The notes under the pieces were generated by a model. That model had not been told where the DNA came from. It ran no database searches and was given only the letters and a program-made list of their open reading frames with translations. From JAJVID01 sp050247435 (GTDB lineage: Bacteria; Acidobacteriota; Blastocatellia; RBC074): DNA of 64,000 bases. The DNA is taken from assembly GCA_050247435.1 (NCBI GenBank), contig JBFWUF010000042.1, forward strand, positions 9,056 to 73,055, given 5' to 3'. The position numbers and the translations under genes are program-made. Of this stretch, positions 39,230-46,715 are shown one piece after another; positions within the stretch are counted from its first letter, which is position 1, and each line of letters starts with the position of its first letter.

Positions 39230-42200
39230 ATGAAGCAAGAGTTCGAGTACGACGTCTACATCAGTTACAGCAGCAAGGACAAACCTGAGGTAATGGAACT
39301 GGCAAAGCGCCTCGAGGGTGACGGATTGCGTGTTTGGATTGACGAATGGAAGCTCGCGGCGGGCGACAATTGGCAGCAGACGATTGCTGAGGCGCTACAG
39401 CGATCGCGAGTGTTGATTCCGGTGATTTCGGCTAATTCAGTGAAGTCTGGCTGGGTGGAATTCGAATGGGGGACGGCGCTCGATAAGCTGTTGAACGACA
39501 CGCGCCGCCGCATCATCCCCGTGCTGCTCGATGACACGAGAGTTCCGTTGCCGCTGGAACAATTCTTTCACGTTGACTGGCGTCAGAGATCGGAATCGCA
39601 ATACAGGCGGCTGCTCGACGCCTGCCGGAATTCAGAAGCGGAAACGGAGCCGAAGAAACAGGCGGCGCGCAAAATGCCGAACAATCGAACTTCAAAGGCC
39701 AAAGCGGAACGGAAGAATCAAAGCAAATCGGAAAAACAGGACGATCCGAAAAAACAAGAGGAAGCGCCGTCGCCGCAGTTCTGGCTTGTTTCTATCAACA
39801 AGCATCAATGCGACTGGGTTCCTGTTTCGCACAATCCCGGAGTCAAATATTCAATCCAGTGGAGACATTCACTGGACGCGGGCGCGCGGGAGAATTTGAA
39901 ACGCGCCCGCGCCGGCGATGTGGTTTTGGCCTACCGGCCAGAAGCCGAGCACGATTCAATCGCGGCCATCGGCGCCATCAAAAGGGAAGTCGGGCCGGAT
40001 GACAATGAGATCGAGATCGAGTTGGAGATCATCTTCGATCAGCCCATTTCCCGCGAGCAACTCGTCGCGGTCGTCCCGGTTGTGAACTACGCTCCCGGCG
40101 TTCACTTCGGGCTATTCAATTCGATTGACGCCGAGAAGTGGTCTTTCATTCGTGAGTTGATCCTGTCCAACAACCCTTCGTTGTCGCTGAGCAAGTGGCC
40201 CGCTCCAAGCAGCGTTCCGCGCATCCCGCGAGCCGATCTGGTGAAGGTCGCCTTATCCGGCGAGATGGTCGCAGGCAAGCTCGCGCGGGCCAATATCTCG
40301 ATTCGCAATCACAGCAATTTCACGTGGAAGAGAGGCGATCTGTTTCTGATTTCGGGCACCACTGATTTGGAAAAGCCGGGTCGAGCATATCAAGGGCAAA
40401 TCGAGTGGAGGGCGGTGATTGATAGAGACATCCCTGTCTGGAATGTGTGGGAGGCGTCAAATCTGGAATTTGGAGTTCCAGAGGTCTATGACGAAGAGTT
40501 CAATCTGAGATTTAATCTCGGATTTCGCCTTCCGTATCAGGATGAGGAAAGTTATTGGACTAAGTGGGAGTTTCCAGCCAGACAAAACACAGATGAAGTT
40601 CCGGTCGAGCAGACTCTGACGAATCAGATGGCGCAGCAACCGCTGGAGACAACACCTTCCGTTTCGTCACAAGCCGCGTCCGTGTCCGAAACTCCCTCGC
40701 AAGCCGCGTCATTGCCGATCCAGCGACCCACGCCATTCGCTCCCGCAGCGCCTCCCGCGCCTCTGGATTTGGCGCCGCAGGTGGTGATCGTGCAGCAGCG
40801 TTACGAGCCGCTGCCCGACGAGATCAAAATCAACGTCAGAGTCTCTTCCAAATTCGTCACGCTCGAATACAACGATCAACAATTCAACAGTCCCAGCCGG
40901 ATCAGTCAGGAGTCGCTGTTGGAACTGGAAAGCGGCGGCAAGTTACGCGAGTACGGCGAGGAGCTTTTCAAGGCAATCTTCAACGACGAGGCGACGCTGA
41001 TCGGCGGGCAGGGCAAGACCACGTTTCGCGGCTACTCGGCGGCGGTCAACGATGACGACGCGCGCGGGAAGGTGCGGCTCAGCGTCTCGCTCGATCAGGC
41101 GGCGCTGGACGGAACCGAGGGGACTGATCTTTTCGACATCTGGTGGGAGTACCTGAAAGACCCCTTGAGCGACACTCCGCTCTCGGTCAGCGAGCGCGCG
41201 CCGTTTTACCGCTTGCAGGGAAAACGGCCAGGCCCCGGCGCGGTTGACGCGCGCCCGCTGAAAATCCTGGTGGCGATCTGCAATCCGACTACGCTCGGAC
41301 AAGCCGGCGGCGAAGTTGAAAAACTCACGCAACTCAACGTCGAGCAGGAGCGCGACATCGTCGAGCGCGCGTTGAAGCGGTTGAAGGACGCGCAGGTTGC
41401 CGATTACGACATCTGGCACAGTGAAAGTGGCGATGAGCCGGTGACGCTCTTCAACCTGCAACAGAAGCTGGAAGAGGGGTATCACGTCCTTCATTTGATT
41501 TCGCACGGCGCCTATTCGCGCAAACTCGGCGGCTACGCTTTGGTGATGGAGAATGACAACCGCGAGCACGAGATGGTTCCGGCTGAAAGATTCACTGCGC
41601 CGCTGCTGACGGACAAACTCAGGCTGATCGTGCTGGCCTGCTGTCAGAGCGGCGATTACAAGACCGGCAAGGCCCTTCAGGCGCTGGGGCCGCGGCTGGT
41701 TCATCTGGGCGCGCCCGCGGTCATCGCGATGCAGGACTTCGTGCCGATTGCGACGGCGCAACTTTTCACTCAGCATTTTTACGACGATCTGGCTCGGAGC
41801 GGGCGGGTTGATATGGCGATGGCGGCGACGCGGTTCGCGCTCTACTCGCGTGATGGCGGCGAATCGCGCGAATGGGCCATCCCCGTTTTGCTGATGTGCA
41901 ACGACGATGGGAAGCTGTTCAACGTTGACCCGCAGAAGGCGGCGCGGTTGGAGGACTTGAGGCCGGACGTCAAAACTTACAATCAATTGCCGGGCGGCGA
42001 TCCGACGCCGCGCAAACTGGCTCAGGCCGTCGCCGCCGAAGCGCGCCAGCTTGGAGCCGATGAGAACACAATCAGCAGCCTGCGCGAAACAGTCGCGGCG
42101 GCGTTGCGAGGCGCGACTTTGAGGCCGGAATCCGCGCCGATTGCGCCACAGCAGGATCGTCAAACGCTGAGCGACATCATCAAACAGAAGGTCAGAATCA

Positions 42201-43243
42201 ATCCGAAAGATTTGCGGCAATTCGTCGAAACGCGCGGCAGCAGATTGGAACTTGCGGACTCTGTTTATCAGCAGGTCGCTTCGGCGCTCAACACCGGCAA
42301 GCACGTGATCTTCATCGGTCCGCCGGGGACGGGCAAGACTTCGCTGGCGCACGACATCTGCGCGTTCGCCAAAGAGCAGGGATTCACGACCGGAGTCACT
42401 TCGGCGACGGCGACCGCCGATTGGAGCACGTTCGACACTGTCGGCGGATACACCCCGGCGCAGGATCAGACGTTGCAATTCCGTCCGGGTATTTTTCTGC
42501 GCGCGATCTGCGAAACCGAGTGGCTGGTGATTGACGAGATCAACCGCGCCGAGATTGACAAGGCGTTCGGCGAACTCTTCACGGCGCTCTCAGGCCAGCG
42601 CGTTGATTTGCCTTACTGGGTTGGTGAGAAACAGGTTCGCATTCTGCCCGCCGAAAAAGATTTCGATCAGTGGTGGGATTCCGGCCTCGGCGCGAAGAGC
42701 TACGATTACGTCATGCATCCGAACTGGCGGATAGTGGCGGCGATGAACGCTTACGACAAATCGTACCTGTACGCGATGTCGTTCGCGTTCATGCGGCGCT
42801 TCGCGTTCATTGACATTGACGTGCCTGGCAAGGACGGTTATCACGCGCTGCTCGAACGATGGATGGACGAATACGGTCTGCCGGTGTTGGAAGAAACGCG
42901 CGAGCCTTTGAGAACCGCGTTGCAAAAGCTGATCGAGGCGGAGAGCGAATTGATGCGTAGGCGCGCGCTGGGGCCTGCGATTCTGCGAGACATCATCAGA
43001 CACATCGGCGACCGGCGCGATCACGACAATCAGGCCGACCTGTGCGACCTGCTGTGCGAGGCGTTCCTGCTGCACGCCGCGCCGCAACTGGACGGCATCG
43101 AGCGCATCGGTATTTTCGGAATAAACCGTTATCTGCAAGAGTTGTTTGCCAAGCAGGAGATGATGTTGAAGGCGCTGATCGCGCGATTGCGCTCGCTTTA
43201 CCCGCACATCACCGAGAAGGAATGGACTGACGGGCAAGACTGA
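39230..43243 (+). CDS. TIR - EVE-like - Ig-like - CHAT - McrB-type AAA+ fusion protein
   Basis: 1337 residues, no known family with this full order to my knowledge. TIR domain (1-133): DVYISYSSKD, and SGWVEFEW with Glu79 at the NADase catalytic position. Charged linker (135-180). EVE/PUA-like modified-base reader (about 182-318; FWLVSINKHQCDW, AGDVVLAYRP). Ig-like domain of NBR1 type (about 335-452; NHSNFTWKRGDLFLISG), tentative. Pro/Gln/Ser linker (453-530). CHAT (about 530-915): RPLKILVAICNPT, His759 in HLISHGAYS, Cys805 in LACCQSGDY. McrB-like AAA+ (about 1000-1337): Walker A GPPGTGKTS (1030-1038), Walker B LVIDEINRAEIDKAF, sensor/Arg-finger AMSFAFMRRF. It reads as a restriction-type GTP/ATP motor with two toxic effector domains. 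Confidence 0.85.
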   Translation: MKQEFEYDVYISYSSKDKPEVMELAKRLEGDGLRVWIDEWKLAAGDNWQQTIAEALQRSRVLIPVISANSVKSGWVEFEWGTALDKLLNDTRRRIIPVLLDDTRVPLPLEQFFHVDWRQRSESQYRRLLDACRNSEAETEPKKQAARKMPNNRTSKAKAERKNQSKSEKQDDPKKQEEAPSPQFWLVSINKHQCDWVPVSHNPGVKYSIQWRHSLDAGARENLKRARAGDVVLAYRPEAEHDSIAAIGAIKREVGPDDNEIEIELEIIFDQPISREQLVAVVPVVNYAPGVHFGLFNSIDAEKWSFIRELILSNNPSLSLSKWPAPSSVPRIPRADLVKVALSGEMVAGKLARANISIRNHSNFTWKRGDLFLISGTTDLEKPGRAYQGQIEWRAVIDRDIPVWNVWEASNLEFGVPEVYDEEFNLRFNLGFRLPYQDEESYWTKWEFPARQNTDEVPVEQTLTNQMAQQPLETTPSVSSQAASVSETPSQAASLPIQRPTPFAPAAPPAPLDLAPQVVIVQQRYEPLPDEIKINVRVSSKFVTLEYNDQQFNSPSRISQESLLELESGGKLREYGEELFKAIFNDEATLIGGQGKTTFRGYSAAVNDDDARGKVRLSVSLDQAALDGTEGTDLFDIWWEYLKDPLSDTPLSVSERAPFYRLQGKRPGPGAVDARPLKILVAICNPTTLGQAGGEVEKLTQLNVEQERDIVERALKRLKDAQVADYDIWHSESGDEPVTLFNLQQKLEEGYHVLHLISHGAYSRKLGGYALVMENDNREHEMVPAERFTAPLLTDKLRLIVLACCQSGDYKTGKALQALGPRLVHLGAPAVIAMQDFVPIATAQLFTQHFYDDLARSGRVDMAMAATRFALYSRDGGESREWAIPVLLMCNDDGKLFNVDPQKAARLEDLRPDVKTYNQLPGGDPTPRKLAQAVAAEARQLGADENTISSLRETVAAALRGATLRPESAPIAPQQDRQTLSDIIKQKVRINPKDLRQFVETRGSRLELADSVYQQVASALNTGKHVIFIGPPGTGKTSLAHDICAFAKEQGFTTGVTSATATADWSTFDTVGGYTPAQDQTLQFRPGIFLRAICETEWLVIDEINRAEIDKAFGELFTALSGQRVDLPYWVGEKQVRILPAEKDFDQWWDSGLGAKSYDYVMHPNWRIVAAMNAYDKSYLYAMSFAFMRRFAFIDIDVPGKDGYHALLERWMDEYGLPVLEETREPLRTALQKLIEAESELMRRRALGPAILRDIIRHIGDRRDHDNQADLCDLLCEAFLLHAAPQLDGIERIGIFGINRYLQELFAKQEMMLKALIARLRSLYPHITEKEWTDGQD

Positions 43244-43264
43244 CACATTCAAGAAGATATTTAA

Positions 43265-43355
43265 GCCACGAATGAACACCAATAACCACGAATGGCGGTA
43301 GAAAGCGCCGTTAGGATCAAGAAAGGATTCGTGTTTATTGGTGTTCATTCGTGGC
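43265..43355. repeat. Long inverted repeat, GCCACGAATGAACACC family
   Basis: 29-bp arms (43265-43293, 43327-43355), one mismatch. Inner words CACGAAT recur. It fills the gap between the TIR-CHAT-AAA gene and its downstream partner. Confidence 0.9.
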
Positions 43356-43381
43356 TGACCCTTTCTTTCTTAAAATAGTTG

Positions 43382-44176
43382 ATGGACATGGCAGCGATTG
43401 AAGAAAACGAGGTGGAAATCCTTCGCCGATTCATTGGTCGGATGATGTCGCCCGGTTCGTCGCCGAAAGTTTGGGAACGGGTTGATCCGCAAACGCGATT
43501 CGCCATGCGGTCAGCGTACTTCTTGCTCAACCGCGATCCGGGACGCGACGCCGAAACATTCATCACCGTCACGCTCGAACGTTTGCTGCAACGCGTCAGC
43601 CGCGTCAACGAACCGATGCAGGTCGAATATCAAGGTCAGGTTCGCGGGCGCGTCGTCTGGCCCGCCACGTTCAAGGCGCGTTACCGCGAAGATTTCGATC
43701 AATCACGTTTCGTCTGCCGCCAGGTTCAGCGCGAATACGACACGCCGGAGAATCAGCTTCTGAAATTCGTGGTCGAGCGGATTTACGAGAGCCTGCGCGC
43801 GACCCCGGAAGTGATTCGCAACGGCTTCAGCTACTTTCCGCTTTCCGCCGGCGCCGGATTGCTTCCCGCCGCTGAAAGGATCGCGCGGATGGAAGCGGCG
43901 TTGAATAACTTTCACCGGCATTCGCGGCTGCGCGCCGTGACGTTGCCGGCTTACGTCACCGAATCACATCTGCTCAAAGCCAAAACCTCGACGGTCGAAG
44001 ATTACGCCGAAGCCGCCGATCTCTATCAAAGCTACGCGCGCTGCTTTTTGCGCAGCGACTGGAGCCACACGGCCCGCATCACCAGACGAATTCTGCCGCT
44101 GCCTGCCGAACTGACGGCGGAGGGCGAGATGTGGATCGAACTGGGCGCAGGGTTAATGCGCGAGGGTGGAGAGTGA
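43382..44176 (+). CDS. Putative McrC/DUF2357-like partner of the AAA+ protein
   Basis: 264 residues from the ATG at 43382; TTG 43379 and ATG 43388 are alternatives, and none has a clear ribosome site. The protein is soluble and helical. Segments RVVWPATFKARY and EYDTPENQLLKFVVERI resemble, from memory, the McrC/DUF2357 family that pairs with McrB-type AAA+ proteins in type IV restriction. Those proteins are longer and end in a PD-(D/E)xK nuclease; no clear nuclease motif is seen here, so the effector part may be missing because TIR and CHAT replace it. It is 138 bases downstream of the AAA+ gene on the same strand. Function inferred from position. Confidence 0.5.
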   Translation: MDMAAIEENEVEILRRFIGRMMSPGSSPKVWERVDPQTRFAMRSAYFLLNRDPGRDAETFITVTLERLLQRVSRVNEPMQVEYQGQVRGRVVWPATFKARYREDFDQSRFVCRQVQREYDTPENQLLKFVVERIYESLRATPEVIRNGFSYFPLSAGAGLLPAAERIARMEAALNNFHRHSRLRAVTLPAYVTESHLLKAKTSTVEDYAEAADLYQSYARCFLRSDWSHTARITRRILPLPAELTAEGEMWIELGAGLMREGGE

Positions 44177-44231
44177 GCGGGAGTGTTGAGGTTCAACCAT
44201 CCGTTCAAGTCGTAATCTTCAGGCAGGCGGG

Positions 44232-44909
44232 TCAGACCAGATTGTTCTTCAATGCCTTGGCCACAGCTTCCGATTTGGAATGCACCTGGAGCTTTTCGTA
44301 GATGTGGCGAACGTGGAACGACACGGTGTTGACGCTGACGCCGAGTTCGACGGCCGCCGTTTTGTAATTGTGGCCTTCGACAAGCAATTTCAGGATGCGG
44401 GTTTCGTGAGGCGTCAGACCGTGACTTGCCTGAGTCGGCGGATGGAAAGTCCGAAACAGGTTGACGACGCGGCGTGCGACTTCCGGCGACATCGGAGCGC
44501 CGCCCGCGACGACTTCACGCAGGCTTTCCAGCAGCCGCTGCGGCGGCGTCTTTTTCAGCAGGTAACCCGACGCCCCGGCGCACAACGCCTCGAAGATGCG
44601 CGTGTCATCGTCGAAGACCGTCAGGGCCAGCAGCGACAATTGCTGGTGGCGTTCTTTCAACAACTGGATGCCTTCGATGCCGGACATTCCGGGCAGGCCG
44701 ATGTCAATTAAAACTACGTCAGGCGGTGATCCAGAGGCCATCAATTCACTGATCTCTGTCAGCGCTTCTTCCATCGTCCCGTAACTGCCCACGCACTCGC
44801 ACCCATCCGCGCCGCTGATTAGCTGATCGAGTCCTTCGCGGATGTGTGGCCGGTCTTCGACGATGGCCACCCGAATGGCTCGCGAATTGTGGGGATCCGG
44901 AGCTGGCAT
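44232..44909 (-). CDS. NarL/LuxR-type response regulator
   Basis: 225 residues from the ATG at 44909 (GAGGA five bases upstream; GTG 44924 is possible). Receiver domain: VAIVEDRPHIREG with acidic pocket, phospho-acceptor Asp in VVLIDIGLPGMSG, the Thr in LALTVFDDD and Lys in YLLKKTPP. C-terminal LuxR-type helix-turn-helix: GLTPHETRILKLLVEGHNYK and VSVNTVSFHVRHIYEKL. It is probably phosphorylated by the HisKA_3 kinase encoded at 46716-49922. Three small genes lie between the two, all in the same direction, and may be part of the regulon or transcript. It is convergent with the last conflict-island gene. Confidence 0.93.
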   Translation of the reverse strand: MPAPDPHNSRAIRVAIVEDRPHIREGLDQLISGADGCECVGSYGTMEEALTEISELMASGSPPDVVLIDIGLPGMSGIEGIQLLKERHQQLSLLALTVFDDDTRIFEALCAGASGYLLKKTPPQRLLESLREVVAGGAPMSPEVARRVVNLFRTFHPPTQASHGLTPHETRILKLLVEGHNYKTAAVELGVSVNTVSFHVRHIYEKLQVHSKSEAVAKALKNNLV

Positions 44910-44966
44910 TGGCGTCCTCACCACGTCACGTTGATCTGTTTAATCAAAATAGTTGTCAGGTTGAAG

Positions 44967-45305
44967 TTAAGCCGATTCCGTAGCTGTAACAGCTTTCTCA
45001 ATCGGGCCGCGCGTGATTTTGGTGACAGCTTCCAGCACGTCGAACTGCTTAACGCTGAAATCGCTCAGCGCCGGATGACTGGTCACCGCCGCCACGAGCG
45101 GGCCTGCAAAGAAAGCGCTCAACGAAGCGTCGTCGTCGAAGAGATAAATTCCTCCCGCTTCACTCTCGGCTTCGTTCATGATCCAAACCTTCCATCGGCA
45201 TCCGCCAACAGCCGCGAAATCATCGGCCATCGGCGCCACGGTTTGTTCGTAGGCGGCGCGCGGAACGCTGAACTTAAAGTTGACCTGCAAAATTTTTGCT
45301 GACAT
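44967..45305 (-). CDS. YdhR-family small dimeric alpha/beta-barrel protein (putative monooxygenase)
   Basis: 112 residues. Opens with AKILQVNFKFSVPRAAYEQT and has VWIMNEAESEAGGIYLFDD in the middle, the pattern of the YdhR (PF08803-like) ferredoxin-fold dimer family. Its E. coli founder is described as a putative monooxygenase, but true activity is unproven. A well-placed GGAGCAAC ribosome site precedes the ATG. Next to it are a SnoaL-like and a muconolactone-isomerase-like protein, both small fold relatives that handle small aromatic or polyketide compounds. Confidence 0.8.
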   Translation of the reverse strand: MSAKILQVNFKFSVPRAAYEQTVAPMADDFAAVGGCRWKVWIMNEAESEAGGIYLFDDDASLSAFFAGPLVAAVTSHPALSDFSVKQFDVLEAVTKITRGPIEKAVTATESA

Positions 45306-45373
45306 GTCTTGTTGCTCCTTTCGATTGGATAGCGTTGGTTGACTGACGACGCTGAGATGAACTCAGCGCTGAT

Positions 45374-45745
45374 TCACTGTATGACATCGAGTTGTTTCAT
45401 CAGATCCATCTGGTCAATCGCCAGATTGAAGCCAGTGATCTTCCCGGCGGCGATTTGATAAACGATGATGAACGGCAACGCGACTGTTTTGCCTGTCGGC
45501 GCAATGCCCATCAGATCGCCGTTATGGACGCCGCGAAACCGCGCGGAGACGGCGACTTTGCCGCCTTCGGCGATCATCTCGTCAGCGAACAATTCGTAAT
45601 TAGGAAACGCAGCCTCGAAAATTTCAATGTGTTGCTTGAGTTCCGGGCTGTCGGTGAATTCGGCGACAGTGGCCGCCGGTTTGGCCTTTCCGCTCAGGGC
45701 GGCAAAGTAACGAGCGATGAAATCTTTGTTTTCGGTAGTGGACAT
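45374..45745 (-). CDS. SnoaL-like/ester-cyclase family protein
   Basis: 123 residues from the ATG at 45745 with GGAGATAAAACT before it. NTF2-like cone fold: N-terminal FIARYFAALSGK, IEIFEAAFPNYELFADEMI, VSARFRGVHNGDLMGIAPTGK and VYQIAAGKITGFNLAIDQM. SnoaL-type proteins cyclise or isomerise small ketides, or just bind ligands; the acidic residues expected at the active base are not assigned here. Second of three small enzymes between the response regulator and the sensor kinase. Confidence 0.82.
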   Translation of the reverse strand: MSTTENKDFIARYFAALSGKAKPAATVAEFTDSPELKQHIEIFEAAFPNYELFADEMIAEGGKVAVSARFRGVHNGDLMGIAPTGKTVALPFIIVYQIAAGKITGFNLAIDQMDLMKQLDVIQ

Positions 45746-45780
45746 AGTTTTATCTCCTGTTCTTCCTTTGGCGGTTGGGG

Positions 45781-45838
45781 GATCGTTAAAGTCCAACCTT
45801 CGTCCATTGGCGATCCGAAAGGTTGGACTTTAACGATC
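45781..45838. repeat. Perfect inverted repeat, GATCGTTAAAGTCCAACCTT
   Basis: 20-bp exact arms at 45781-45800 and 45819-45838, 18-base loop, between two minus-strand genes. It may be a terminator or a dyad operator for the SnoaL-like gene. Confidence 0.9.
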
Positions 45839-45951
45839 TACCGACTGCCGTCGGTGGGATTCACCAGAAAGAGAATGTCAAAACACCCTCTTAGTTTTGC
45901 ACTACTGAGTTCTTGTGATTTTGTCAGATCACGAAGACCTAACAGGCGTTA

Positions 45952-46284
45952 TTACGCCGCCGCTTTGATCCGCTCCAACAGCGCGCGATCGTTCGCCGCT
46001 CGCCTGGCAAAATCCTGCAACGGCGCGACGCTCGTTTTCATCAAGCCCCACCACGGAATGCCTTCGACGATCTGATCCAGTTCGTCGTGCGAGGCGGCTT
46101 CGACGATGAAGATCGCGGTTCTGCTTCCGGCTGGAATGCCGCCGGCTATGATCTTTCCATCCGCTTTCAAACCAGCCAGAAGGTCGAAGCTGGGAAGAAT
46201 GGTCTCTTCTACCATCTGTCCCAGTTGCTGAGCAGGAAACAACGGGCCGGGTTCGACGAATTCCATTGTGACGAGATATTGCAT
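45952..46284 (-). CDS. Muconolactone-isomerase-like small protein
   Basis: 110 residues from the ATG at 46284 (AAAGGAGAAAC upstream); an earlier ATG at 46338 lacks this. The dimeric alpha/beta barrel pattern MQYLVTMEFVEPGPL, KADGKIIAGGIPAGSRTAIF and VEGIPWWGLMKTSVAPLQDF resembles muconolactone delta-isomerase-like proteins. The true substrate is unknown; there is no catechol pathway nearby. Third of the small cluster between the response regulator and kinase. Confidence 0.78.
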   Translation of the reverse strand: MQYLVTMEFVEPGPLFPAQQLGQMVEETILPSFDLLAGLKADGKIIAGGIPAGSRTAIFIVEAASHDELDQIVEGIPWWGLMKTSVAPLQDFARRAANDRALLERIKAAA

Positions 46285-46415
46285 TTCGGGTTTCTCCTTT
46301 GTTGTTTTACGACCGGGCTGTTTTGGTCCGCAGGCCATCAGGCCTCTGACATCGGCTGCGAGTGGGGATATTCAGAATCGCGGTTGGCTTCCCGCAATCG
46401 CATCAAGTGGCGTTC

Positions 46416-46556
46416 TCAATGGCCGGGAACCATCGGCGGATTGTTGATAACCGTCAAAGCGGAAACAGCGTTGGTTTCGGGCCGAGTCCGCGTCTGAGTC
46501 AATGTCAGGCTGATAAATACCGTAACGGCCAATAAACCGAGGGAACGACGCTCCAT
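46416..46556 (-). CDS. Small secreted peptide, 46 residues
   Basis: Open frame from the ATG at 46556 with GGAGGAGG five bases upstream. Its N-terminus MERRSLGLLAVTVFISLTL looks like a signal peptide or a single membrane helix; the short tail ends NPPMVPGH. No family recognised. It stands just downstream of the sensor-kinase gene, beside an inverted repeat. A chance frame is possible. Confidence 0.4.
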   Translation of the reverse strand: MERRSLGLLAVTVFISLTLTQTRTRPETNAVSALTVINNPPMVPGH

Positions 46557-46573
46557 AAGATTTCCTCCTCCGG

Positions 46574-46636
46574 CATAGTTTGCAGTTCCGCCTTGAAGCG
46601 GCGCGAAGGAACAATTCGAAGGTGGAACTACAAACT
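46574..46636. repeat. Inverted repeat, GTTCCGCCT family, copy 2
   Basis: AGTTTGCAGTTCCGCCTTG on the left faces AGGTGGAACTACAAACT on the right. Same family as 24167-24235, with about 60 bp total length. Confidence 0.7.
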
Positions 46637-46715
46637 TTTCGCCTGGTGAGCTGAGAGACGCCTGACCATTTTTAAACAACACGTCCAGGCTGTCACCACC
46701 TGTTCAGGTAGTAAA

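Noticed and set aside
40943..42478. 511-residue minus-strand frame opposite the TIR-CHAT-AAA gene
   Set aside because: Antisense shadow; it overlaps clear CHAT and AAA+ motifs on the + strand.
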